From Chrysogorgia sp. JL179-B06 (Eukaryota > Cnidaria > Anthozoa > Scleralcyonacea > Chrysogorgiidae): a stretch of 64,000 nt of DNA. Location of the stretch: positions 2,162,501-2,226,500 of the forward strand of contig JAYKKM010000123.1 in assembly GCA_035772405.1 (NCBI GenBank), in the 5' to 3' direction. Both the position numbers and the translations under genes were made by a program. The notes under the pieces are model-generated. The model ran no database searches. It was given only the letters and a program-made list of their open reading frames with translations, and was not told the origin of the DNA. Shown in pieces: positions 37,401 to 47,800 of this stretch; position 1 is the stretch's first letter, and every line of letters begins with the position of its first letter.

Positions 37401-37911
37401 GCAAAAGTAGGAGAAACTTCTAACGATGAAGCTAAGGTATACAAACGACTTTCACTCCATGCTGATGATACATTGGGTGATGGAATATCTCCTGACGATT
37501 GTTCCTTCTTCACAAAAGTAGGAGAAACTTCTAACGATGAAGCTAAGGTATCCAAACGACTTTCAGTCCATGCTGAAGACACAATGGGTGATGTAATAAC
37601 TCCTGACGAAGAAGGTAGCTCCACCATAGGGGTGCTCAAGACTTCAGAGCTTTGCGCATGCGCTTCCACAGAGCTTTGCACATGCGTCTCCTTGGTTGCA
37701 TTAAACCAAACAGTGTGCACAGGTTTTTCCGAAAACGTTCTTCCATTAACTATAGTGTTTTGTGACTGGATTGTTCCACTACTATCATTATGTAAGGTCC
37801 ATCTTGAGTGATTGGTTCTTCTTGATGAACCAAGAATGGATGACTGGAATGTTCGACTAGTAGTTGACAGAGAGCCATCAGCAGAGGAGCTTGAGATTGA
37901 ATGGATTCCGT
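28415..37911 (-). CDS. giant mucin-like exon: Ser/Thr-rich extracellular repeat region
   Basis: This exon of about 9.5 kb is open throughout and encodes roughly 3,160 residues dominated by Ser, Thr, Pro, Val and Leu, with very many N-X-S/T sequons and O-glycosylation-like stretches. Its acceptor is a strong tract (cttcttttccttag) and its donor is aag/gtaaac. The upstream frame hits a stop beyond the acceptor, and there is no signal peptide, so at least one 5' exon is missing. Three coding tandem arrays are visible (36.87-37.62, 32.85-33.96 and 30.48-32.28 kb). A basic cluster (TRRKRRN) occurs near 32.48 kb and another (TKRRKRRAD) just before the 3' end, after a KLNSVYQKG helix. It is most likely the stalk of a large cell-surface type I protein that continues into exon 26212-26066. 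Confidence 0.8.
30481..32280 (-). repeat. coding tandem array of 180-bp units (60 residues, about 10 copies)
   Basis: Units follow each other at exactly 180 bp (for example at 30661, 30841, 31021, 31201, 31381 and 31561). One copy near 31915 carries an extra 6 nt, which keeps the frame. The coded unit includes SSSFKPVQLSSAFLKH, KTSSELLAMTPSPTKSSL and TKTSVYQAIATMTV. Neighbouring copies differ by few bases, which suggests recent homogenisation. The two unit variants differ at the segment reading AVEVG or DLVGG. Confidence 0.9.
32850..33960 (-). repeat. coding tandem array of 168-bp units (56 residues, 6-7 copies)
   Basis: Copies are spaced at 168 bp. They encode TGKLTSVLLTSHNLSSTEFG, IWQRSPATTISPTLTIHVNK and TTISESLSTESLSTT. 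The outer copies are more diverged than the central ones, as expected from unequal crossing-over. The array is rich in Thr/Ser and N-glycosylation sequons. Confidence 0.9.
34850..34990 (-). repeat. short coding repeat of about 30-bp units
   Basis: A minus-strand peptide repeat of ISTISSRKIPI type (four copies) inside the giant exon. The DNA shows repeats of gtatcttcctagaagagatgg with small changes. Confidence 0.75.
36870..37620 (-). repeat. coding tandem array of about 129-bp units near the 5' end of the giant exon
   Basis: Units of about 43 residues contain EPSSGVITSPIVSLAWNGSR, LDNWRNRSTTLASSLEVSP and TFAK. Some copies lack the LDNWRNRST segment, giving shorter units of about 32 residues. 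Five to seven copies can be counted. Confidence 0.85.
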
Positions 37912-39230
37912 CTAAGGAAAAGAAGTCAGAATTACTATTTTGCCATTACAGTGCAATTACAGTATTTAACTACTCCAGAGGCATATACACAGGGGCTACA
38001 GTATATCATTAAAAAATGGAAGTATTAAAATGGAAGTATTAAATTCGGGATAAATCTGGTATATGGGCAAGAAGGACTGAAATATAAGTAATATATTGGG
38101 TGAAGTTTCATATAAATCCCGAAATGACGTCACACACAGGTAGACTATCGGTAGTAAAATTCGAAATTAAAATCAGCTATTTCTAAATCATTTATTTCTA
38201 AAATAAAGCATTATCGTAAGAGTTAGGGTTAGTATTAGGTGTAGGGTTAGGATTAGGGTTATGTTGGGGTTAGGACTATGTTTTAAATTCGGGATATTTA
38301 TATGAAACGTCAAACAATATATTTGATGGTTTGGCATATACTACGGGCAGGCATTTTCCGATTTTCGAGTGTTTAAGTTATTAACCCGACAGTTTATTGC
38401 CATAATATCCATTCTCGTTTGTCGCAGTTCTTGCCAAAACTGTCGTTTTGTGTTTCCCTAAAATATCGACTGCATTCAAGTCATCTAAAATGTTAGAAAG
38501 TTGAGTTCTTCAAAATAAAGCTTATTCCGAAAAATAATGGCATCATGAAAAACAAAGATTCGAGTCAATCAATTGTAATATTTCGACTGTAGTTAATTCA
38601 AAGTCATCTTCAGACAAAGTGATTACAAGAAAATGTCTATAGGTCTATATACAGTATACAGTGGGATGACATCATCAATGAGGAAGAAAGCCTTGCTACA
38701 GTATTCGTCCATTTGTCATACAGTATGTATTTCTAACATCATATGACGTCATATTTTATTTGGGCAAGTTATGTCCAACCCTTGGAAAATTTCGCCCGTA
38801 CGCCTATGGTTAAATTTTTATTCTCTTTAATATTTTTATTAGTATGTAGCACTGATCTCAAAAATAGGACTGGATTGAACTTTCTATTGTATCTGATGAG
38901 CTGATTTTGAAGCTTGCATATTTGCATAATGTAAATCGACGAGAGATATCGTTAGAATCTCCGAGTTTGCAAGCAAATCAAACTGTGACGCTCGCGAAAT
39001 AGGTTTATGTCAGGCCATGATAGTTTCTTTGTTAATATTAAAATCTTGAACCTAATTTGACGACTCATATTAGGCTTCTCTCACTAGATAATTAGGTAGC
39101 CCATGAATCGTTTTACCCAGTAATTTGAAACATGTCTTCTGGTCCTCTTTATAGTAAAATTATTTTCCCCTCGCAAGCGATGGTGATAATCTCGCCGCGG
39201 CAGCGATCCATTACTCACGAATAGTTCTTT
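37912..39230. other. region upstream of the giant exon without recognised gene
   Basis: Holds a degenerate TTAGGG tract (38215-38275) flanked by inverted segments around tttcatataaatcccgaaat. A diverged partial copy of part of it lies at 42655-42740. No signal-peptide exon was recognised here. Confidence 0.4.
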
Positions 39231-39237
39231 ATATACA

Positions 39238-39379
<142 letters not shown>

Positions 39380-39469
39380 ATAATTACCTATAATATACCC
39401 AGAATCGTATCCCGGCATTACCACCACCATATACATGTATACAGAACTCGTGACTAGGCTCTCGGCAAC

Positions 39470-39960
39470 GGCTTCCATAGCTCAGTGGTCAGAGCACTGC
39501 ACTAGCATCGCAGGGTCGCGGGTTCAATTCCAGCCGGAAGGAAATTTTTCGCAACTGGTCCCGGTTTGGTCTTAAAATGTATGTATTCCAACACTCGAAA
39601 TTTTGCTTCACCATAAATCCTTTCAACATATAGTTTGATCTAGTGAAATGCCAAATATTACCTATAATATACCCAGAATCTTATCCCGGCATTACCACCA
39701 CCATATATATATAACTCGTGACTAGGCTCTCGGCAATGGCTTCCGTAGCTCAGTGGTCAGAGCACTGCACTAGCATTGCAGGGTCGCAGGTTCATACCAG
39801 CCGGAAGGCCTTGAAGTTGCATTTTTCGCAACTGGTCCCGGTTTGGTCTTAAAATGTATGTATTCCAACACTCGAAATTTTCCTTCACCATAAATCCTTT
39901 CAACATATAGTTTGATCGAGTGAAATGCCAAATATTACCTATAATATACCCAGAATCTTA
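39470..39960 (+). repeat. two direct copies of a tRNA(Ala)-derived SINE
   Basis: Each copy has an A box (tagctcagtggtcagagca), a tRNA-like anticodon loop reading AGC, a B box (gggttcaattcc in copy 1, damaged in copy 2) and the shared tail from ttttcgcaactggtcccggt to ttacctataatatacccaga. Copies start at about 39471 and 39731. The acceptor stem is incomplete and no CCA-compatible tRNA fold is kept, so these are SINEs rather than tRNA genes. Confidence 0.7.
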
Positions 39961-40139
39961 AATATTCTTGGCCATCACTACCATAAATTTTGGTTTGGGC
40001 ATCATAACTTTTCTGGCTATATGCCACTGCAATATAACTGAGCCAAGACCAACATAAAGAAAACAGACAATACGGCGGGGTAGCGGAGGTAAGACCCAGG
40101 GTACGAGGTTGAGACAATATATGGATGATCAGAGGTTGT

Positions 40140-40255
40140 ATATGGATTATCAAGCTCAATGTCCTCATGATAGGAATTGAACCTATAACCTTCTGGTTGT
40201 TGGGGGAACACTATTTTACCATTGAGCTACCAAGACTCAGATGGAGAGCGAATCC
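40140..40255 (-). repeat. tRNA-derived SINE fragment
   Basis: The minus strand has tagctcaatggtaaaatagt and ggttcaattcctatcatgag, related to the copy at 9440-9640. Confidence 0.5.
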
Positions 40256-40289
40256 TGGCACTGCCCCTGCAATCTAACAAGACTATATA

Positions 40290-41070
40290 GAAAAAATCTC
40301 TTACACAGGTAGCTAGGACTACCTGCAATGTAAACCCTGTAGGCAATTGGAACATTTGTCTATAGGTGACCTAAAATAATCCTATAGAAGCCATCTATAG
40401 GAAATTCCATAGAATTATATAGGACCTAATAGGGTATAGGGAATCCTATAAAGAATCCTATTCATTAGTACTATAGACATGGCCGTAGCAGGGGCCGCCC
40501 CTCCCCCCCCCCCCCACCCCAATAATTTGCTCTGGCGATTTCATGCCAGTTAAGATCCGTTTAAACTTACTGGAAATTACTCTCAGACGTCATGGGAAAG
40601 CCTATTTAAGGCTTTTTATCAAAAAAAATCCAGGAGACATGCCCCCGGACCCCAGAGAATCATCAAATTAACCTATAGTTAAATAATAAATTATATTTGC
40701 TCAGGTCTGACTCTATAATTTGATCAGAACCGTAATAAAAATACAAGAGATTAGTTGCCAAGGCGAATGCTTTCCCAACTTATCAAGTGTTTATATCACT
40801 TCATGAGGGTTTTTATCATGTTATAGACCTGGCCAAACATATTCTTTTTATAAAATACTTCAGAAACAATTGCTTATACTTTGAATAATTACCATATACC
40901 TGTATAACACTTTTGATTTAATGCCAATTCTCATTAGTTACTGACATCATTTCCACAGCCTTCACATTATTATGTTAACATTATTTTATAAAATCCTATT
41001 GAAACTTATAGGGAATCCTATAGAAATCCTATAGATCCCTATATATAGGCAACCTATAGGTTGTCTATAT
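40290..41070. repeat. CCTATAG-rich element
   Basis: Both ends are packed with cctatag/ctatagg words (40370-40470 and 40985-41065). The middle includes a C-run near 40505 and non-repetitive sequence. It resembles a MITE or degenerated palindrome of low complexity. Confidence 0.5.
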
Positions 41071-43725
41071 TTCATTTTCATTTTTTCACTTAAAAGTAAT
41101 TACATTAAACACAGCTATCAGAATTGTTAATGTGCTAGATATGGATTGTCGATATACAGTACAGTACTCTGAGTCAGTCTGACGCCGCTTATTCTGAACT
41201 TGGACCTATGCAGGTACTGTGTAAAATGCTCAGTTTAAAATGAAATATACAGCAGGCAAATGTTACGGCACTTCCTGAAACACCTATAGCGATTAACATG
41301 TGGCTTCCTCTCGTCGAGTTCTCAAAATATGAACCGGAAGGACTACTAAATATTGACAAAGGCTTCTCTCGGTTGCAAAGTCTGTGTCAATAAACCTTTT
41401 GAATACGGAATTTCTGTCGCGTTAACACTTCATACATACAATTTTCAGTTAAAAGCGAAGAGAGAAAAACACACCAAATTCGACACTATTATTTTCCAAC
41501 ACCATGAATGTATGTATGTATGGCGGGAAATAAGCTTATCATTCCCTTTGCCATTGAATAAATATTCGTAAAATCGTTAAAATGTCCCACAACTCACAAG
41601 CTTACTTGGCAGAAGTGAACTGAACAACTAATAATAAATATGCCAACTATGGTAGATTTGACGTAGATTAAAATAACACAAAATGCAGCCTGTTTAATAT
41701 ATGTTCCACTTTGGAAATGCGAGGTAAACACTAAAACAGTAACAATATTAAAGTCGGTAATACCGTAAAGATTACAAGCCATCAGACGTAAAATAACATC
41801 TCTATACGCGCCGCTTAGCTTGCTCTAAGGACTTAAATTGTTAAAAGATTAAATATGACAACAACGGCTTAGTATATGCCGGAATATTTTATAACAGAAG
41901 CATTGTGCAAACAGACGGCAAATTGAAAGCAGGGAATGTCATTCATACATGCGACATGAGAGCACGAACTCTTTCAAAATTATCAAAAGAATCCAAGTAC
42001 TAGCAACCAACTTTCCTTTAAATACTAAATACAGAATGTATTCAACATTCTCACCTGATAATGTTGACCTCGAAGATCTTCCAACGGAATACTGTGAAGT
42101 GAACGAACTTGAATTTCGTAAAGTTAAAATCCCCCCAGGGCATATTGATATGAATATGAAGGCCACAATGAAATGGCATCTGTATTGTGGATAGAACAAT
42201 CCAAGCATCTCTTGTATTACAAGGTGTAATTACATGATCCAAGTATTTGTTGTAGAAATCTTCATGGAAATTCTCACTTTGGCTTTATGAAGTAGCTTTC
42301 ACGGATGTCATGGCAACCAAACAAAGCCCCTCATATATCCATATTTACGCGTGACCAAGAGAGACTGGAACGAGTGTCGGACGCTAGACAAAATATGATC
42401 CCGGTTCACCGGCCCGGTAACCGGGATCTCGGCTTGTATATAATTTACTGTTATTTTTGCAGTTGTGTTTAAGGACCGGGACATCCCGCTTGACCGGTAC
42501 ACCGGGACAGATTTTTTTAATTTCCATATAAACGCACGGTAAAATATCCAAAAAAGTGACAAAATGAAAAAAATATTCGTTGGGATGCTTTTTATACGAA
42601 TAAAATTATTTTTTGTTTCGTGGAGAAATTATTATCAATTATTATCAACATTTTCACGCATCCCGGTCCCGAGAATGGGGTGAAGTTTCATATAAATCCA
42701 GAAATGGGTAGTAAAATTCGAAATTAAAATCAACTGTTTTTCAATTGTTATTGTATATTTGGTGCGACCCCAAATTGTCCCAAAGATCGTTCTCGTGAAA
42801 AGTTTAAATCCGAGGGGAGATGTTCTGAGCATCTAGTCACATCCAATTGCAAAAACATATCGATGAGCAACTCGCAGGTATCTTATAATTCGCGTGGGCT
42901 ATAGGCACTGTCAAAAAATTCAAAATGTGTTGGTCAGCGGCTAAACGTAACCAAGTATCAATTTTCTAGCGCCATGCATGTGACTGACTCATATTATGCA
43001 ATTATGTAAAATGGCGGAAGGAGCAAGCTCTCCCACATTCACTTTCAAGACTTGAAAGCCTTTCAAGCAAAAAGCTTGAAAGTCTTATGCTGATGTCCGT
43101 GGAAGCTGATTAATTATTGGAAGAGCTTGATTCGGAAAATCTCGTTCAAGCATTTATGGATATGGCTCCAAGAAAAATGGATTTAGTTTAGATTTAATTA
43201 CCAAATGCGTGATCATTACAGCATTATTGAACATATCTATTACTATGAAGAGGGGATATTTTATATCTTTCAATCTTTGTCAGCTGCATGTTTGTCAAGT
43301 CCATATTACTCTATATGATTCACTTTGCGTCAGGAGTAACCCAAAACAAGAGAAACAAAATTTCATTAATGGCAAAATTAACTGATTAAAATATTCTGTA
43401 CTTATTAAAAGGGTCTATGATTCTATGAAATGTTTCGATTTAGAATTGTTTATCAATAAATTTCAATATATCTTGACGTGTATTGTGCCATCTCAAATTC
43501 ATGAATAATTCATGAGTTAATTAACCAATCAGAGTAGGCGAATTAAATAGGTGATTGCGGTTGGATACCCCGGTGAACCATGCCAACACAATACGCGTGA
43601 CCTGGATATTAGATGAACAACGTTGTTCATCTAATATCTTAATTACGCATGCAAATATATAAGCTTCAAAATTGTAAACTGCAATTTAAATTATAACTAA
43701 TTACTATTGTGTTCAATTGAGATGC
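41071..43725. other. intergenic or intron DNA without recognised gene
   Basis: Only short inverted repeats are seen, such as the cccggt-rich palindromic area at 42395-42515. The 81-codon frame at 41949-42194 has no recognisable domain and lacks support. Confidence 0.4.
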
Positions 43726-43857
43726 TATATGAACAACTCGAGCTCGTGTCCCACCGGGATATCCAAACACTCGAAAACAATTAACAAAAACACTCGCGCT
43801 TCGCGCTCGTGTTTTCATACATTGTTTTCTCGTGTTTGGATATCCCGGTGAAACACT
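43726..43857. mobile_element. small palindromic MITE split by the Polinton (left part)
   Basis: A fold-back sequence starts atatgaacaactcgagctcg and contains ccgggatatccaaacac inverted as gtgtttggatatcccgg. Its right end is found beyond the Polinton at 62673-62690 (cgctctcgttgttcatat), the complement of the left end. Rejoining across the AACACT duplication restores a palindrome of about 150 bp. Confidence 0.75.
43852..43857 (+). repeat. 6-bp target site duplication of the Polinton (left)
   Basis: AACACT directly precedes the element terminus AGTAGTATAG and is repeated at 62667-62672, directly after the other terminus. Six-base duplications are the known signature of Polinton integration. Confidence 0.9.
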
Positions 43858-44025
43858 AGTAGTATAGTAAGTAGGGCTGCGAGCCCAATCGACTTCAAAC
43901 GTGAATATAAACACCAAAACATCACCAAATTTGCCAAATCACGATTCGACAAATTTGGTGATGTTTTGGTGTTTATATTCACGTTTGAAGTCGAATAAGC
44001 TCTCAGCCCTACTTACTATACTACT
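43858..44025. repeat. 168-bp near-perfect terminal palindrome, left end of Polinton
   Basis: The terminal sequence AGTAGTATAGTAAGTAGGGC returns inverted at 44006-44025, and the long inner arms (gacttcaaacgtgaatataa and its complement) pair around a short loop near 43942. A single strand could fold into a long terminal hairpin with one small mismatched bulge. Confidence 0.9.
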
Positions 44026-44284
44026 ACAGCGATCGTTAGTCAATCTAGACACCCTTCGCACGTTTTCTACTAAATTGATGTCAAACACACGCGAGACTAG
44101 CGAAACAATACCAAGTTTATGCTAAATTTGACACCATTTCGGCCACATTTAAAAAATAGAAAGTGTCGTTTCAAAATTCTCACAAATTACATTTAGGAAA
44201 AAATAGAAAGTGTCATTTCAACATTTTCGCGTGTTAAAAAAATAAAATGTGGTACGAGCCCACTCTCACATATTAAAAAATAGA

Positions 44285-44505
44285 GAGTGTCATTTCAACA
44301 TTTTCATAAAATTTGTCGAATCACATTTAAAAAATAGTCGTTTCAACATTTTCACAAATTTGTCAAATCACATTTAAAAAATAATCGTTTCAACATTTTC
44401 ACAAATTTGTCAAATCACATTTAAAAAATAGTCGTTTCAACATTTTCACAAATTTGTCAAATCACATTTAAAAAAATAGTCGTTTAAACATTTTTACAAA
44501 TTTAT
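44285..44505. repeat. tandem repeats of about 47 bp inside the left Polinton TIR
   Basis: Four to five copies of a unit containing gtttcaacattttcacaaat and gtcaaatcacatttaaaaaa. The same array occurs inverted at about 62025-62245 in the right TIR. It might bind replication or packaging proteins; that is speculation. Confidence 0.8.
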
Positions 44506-44562
44506 GTATCGTAAAAGTGTCTCACGCGTGATAAAATTGCCACCTGTTATGCAAATTAGATT

Positions 44563-44819
44563 GTTGCCACCTGTTAATAATAGATTAGTCCGTTTGTTCA
44601 CTATTTTCAGTGTTTGTCGCACTTCTAAAATGGTGATCGTACACATATTTCGACGTTGTGATTCCTCCCGACAACAAACCCAAAAAAGGTACGTACGGTG
44701 TCACAACCGCGACAATGCTCTCAACGTCTTTCTTTAGTAGCGAGTCTTTTTGCAACTCATCGTTTAGTTCGTCAGGGTTCTCAATAGCGAATTTGTCGAT
44801 TAGCGAGTCAGTGAGAAAA
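44563..44819 (-). pseudogene. decayed partial copy of the terminal 170-residue Polinton gene
   Basis: The minus strand shows recognisable remains of the C-terminal coding half of the 61427-61939 gene, with a 24-nt deletion, several substitutions and no start region. It lies immediately beyond the polymerase stop codon and is best explained as the part of the TIR that extends into that gene at the other end. Confidence 0.75.
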
Positions 44820-44847
44820 CAACCTTATGGGGGTTACGTCGCAGTGT

Positions 44848-47800
44848 TTAAGATGTGTCGGTGGATGTGTTGTTATCTCTCACTACAATGTTTTTGTGAC
44901 CATATGCGTAGGAGTCAATGCCATTTTCTAAAAGGTATCGTTTGTCATCAAAACAGGATAGCGACACTTTATTAATTTCGTAACTACCTAGCTGATGTTT
45001 GACACTTCTAATGGTCTTCATTGTGTGTCGCAACTGTTTCTGCTCGAGTAACACACTTTTATAATCTTCATGTCTGATCACTTTTTTAATTATATTCTTT
45101 CTAATACCTTTAGCGGTTTTCCCGCCACCTCCATCCTCTTTCAAATAGCTGTACATTTTACTGCGCAACCCAACGAACTCAATAATTGGCGTTCCAGCGC
45201 ACTCGTCCTTCATCTTCCCGATAACTTTCTTATTCTCTCTAAAAAAGAATGGGCTGTCTGCAGGATAGTCGCTATTGTCGAACTTTTCGCACTCCATCAT
45301 AAAGTCGGAATAAACGTCGTCAGTTTTGATTGAGTACAACAGACTGTCAGTGTCAGTGAAGTGCAATCTACAGGTGTCGCTAGAGTACTTTTTCATGATA
45401 TAATTGTAGTGGAAATTGTACATCAGCGTTTTACTCAAGTCTAGTATGCACATACCTACATATGCAGGTCTATTTAGTGTCAGCGTTTCTTTAACCTTAT
45501 GGACAGCGACTAAGTTCTCGCTAAATATTTTGCAAGACACAAACGTCGGCTTCGAGACAAGCTTTTCTAATTTTTTCTCAGTGGTCACTAATCTTACGTC
45601 CACACGCTTCCTCAAGTTTTCCATCGTTTTTCCGAACACACTGTTGTTCATCAACTTGAAGAAGTCCTTCTCAAAAGCGTTCTTAGCTGCGGTTCTTTTG
45701 ACTGTGTTAAAGTCGATGTACTTGCCCAACCACTTGGACTGGTCAAACTGCAGGACCCTGTGAATCTTATTGATTTTTAGTCCAAGATCCGTGTACAACT
45801 GCAGATTTCCATAGTGACACACATACTTTTTTTTGTCCATCAAATTAGTCACCAACTTTTTCACACCACCAACACTCACGTTAAACTTATTTTTGATTTT
45901 TGTGCAGTACTCCGACAACATGTCAACAGTTATCTCCATCTTCTCGGGAGCCAACGGGTAGTCGTTATGTGGGTCATGCAAATGGGCTGGATACTCCAAG
46001 TCGACCTCGAGCAGTAAACCTTTTTTACTATTGTTGTGATAGTCGTGCAGATTAACTTTTTTTATTTCTTTCTCAGTCAACCACTTGAAGCCACCCGTAG
46101 GTAGACTTCGACTCATTGCCCATCCATACAAGTTGTTGGCGTCAAGGTACATCAAATACTTCGACTCTTGCTCTTTGTCATACCCTTCCATATATTTATT
46201 ATTCGCCACACCATGTCTGTTGCATATGTAGCTCACACCACCACGCATACCTAGTTCTACGAACTGGAACATGTCGATGTCGGACAATAACTCAAGCTCC
46301 ACTCCAGTCATCTTCAGCATAGCATCCCAAGCCAATCCGGGCGATGTGAAATAATGGCAAGGGTCTAATTTATACTCGCGATGGCATGTCTTTCTAAAGT
46401 TCTCGAAAACGTCGGCGAGCAAGAGCACATCGCTTTTCAAATACAGGTCGTGGTACCCACCCATATTTTCGACGTCGAAGTAGTCCCACACATCGCAAGC
46501 GCGCTCATGCATTTCTTCCGTAATATGCTCGTCATTCAGAATGCTGTAGAAGTCCTTTTTGGAGGGTAGCTCGCATTCGTCGAATTTATCAAAGGAGTCC
46601 ATGTAATCATAGGGATAGACCCCCTTTCTTGTCATGAGTGCCAACCCGTCGTCGCGAAACACTTCTGACGTGTATTTGAAAGCGTCCCTTGGTAGGTTCC
46701 TCACCAAGTTGTCTAGACCACTACTCATGAACTGAAAGCTGTCCAAGAATACCAAGTTTTTTCCAAGCATGAACGCCATGTACTTCTCCATGTTGTTTGG
46801 TATCACATTTATGTCTTGGCCAAACTTGCCAATCTCCTGCATGATGAAATGACTATCGTAGCCGCGTAAGTTATGAAAGATCACAGGAATTTTGTCAGTC
46901 AACTTAAAGTTCACGTTACACTGACGATGTGCAGACCCTCTGTACTTACCTGACACGTGACAGTGGTCTCTCACTCTAACGTCAGCACCAGTGTACTCAA
47001 CACTGCAAATATGACAACTTTTAGCCTCGTCAAAGTTCTTCTTATCGGCATCAGTCAGTATCATTTCTTTGTTAAAGTGACTCTCAGATGTCTCTTTACA
47101 ATATTCGACAATTTCTAACATCTCCCCAATGAACTTGTTGACTGCATTTTCACCGCGGTACACTTTTACTGGCTTACTGTACTCATTGTCATAGCAACAA
47201 ACCAGTTTATACCCATAGCCGCAGTCGACGTGCCTCTGGTAGGCGTTTGTGTAGCTACACTTGCTCGATGGTGTTGTTGCGTGCACCTTCTGTGTGATAG
47301 CCTCGAAGTCTGCGTACACCACAAATGGTACGTTTAGCTGTCTACTAAAATTCTCGTATTTCACTTTCGTACCTTTTTGTGGCATTTTAATAGCTTGCTT
47401 CCCATTGATGACCAAACACACTTCAATATGACTTTCGAGCACGTCCGCGCGGGTGAAACACTGCAAACAATACCTGCAAAAGTGCTTTCTCGCCTTATAC
47501 TTTGTCTGACGGTACATGAATTTGTTAAAATCGCGAATGTACACATAATGCTTGTTGCCCACGTCATTAGTTATCAACAATAGGTCCATATGGTCAGGAT
47601 ACGCCTCCTTAGAAACGTACACAGGGAATGGCTGCTTATCTTCATACCCAAAAACATTTATGCTAATATCGTTTGCCTTTTCGATCTTGTTGTAGTCTTT
47701 GAGTGTGACTGGGAAGTCAATTCCGTCATAATTCAGCTCACCGACATGCCTAGCGTACTTCGACGTTCTATCGGAGTGTTTTCCAACAGGAAACTTATGC

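Larger units (their letters stand above)
43858..44819. repeat. left terminal inverted repeat of the Polinton
   Basis: The outer approximately 705 bp match the right TIR with no difference that I could see. The inner 250 bp (about 44563-44819) are visibly diverged and correspond to the antisense of the last coding half of the gene at 61427-61939, including a 24-nt deletion relative to it. The TIR holds a 168-bp terminal palindrome and 47-bp tandem repeats. Confidence 0.9.

Noticed and set aside
39471..39545. Functional tRNA-Ala(AGC) gene
   Set aside because: A and B boxes and an AGC loop are present, but the acceptor stem is incomplete, the copy is repeated with a SINE tail and the second copy has a damaged B box.
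41949..42194. 81-codon frame of normal-looking composition
   Set aside because: No recognisable domain, splice context or neighbouring gene; mentioned only as a weak candidate.
43901..44125. 74-codon frame, identical to the one at 62399-62623
   Set aside because: It arises from the TIR palindrome; no domain and no independent support.
44658..44975. 105-codon plus-strand frame at the left of the polymerase gene
   Set aside because: Antisense of the decayed copy of the 170-residue gene and of the polymerase 3' end.
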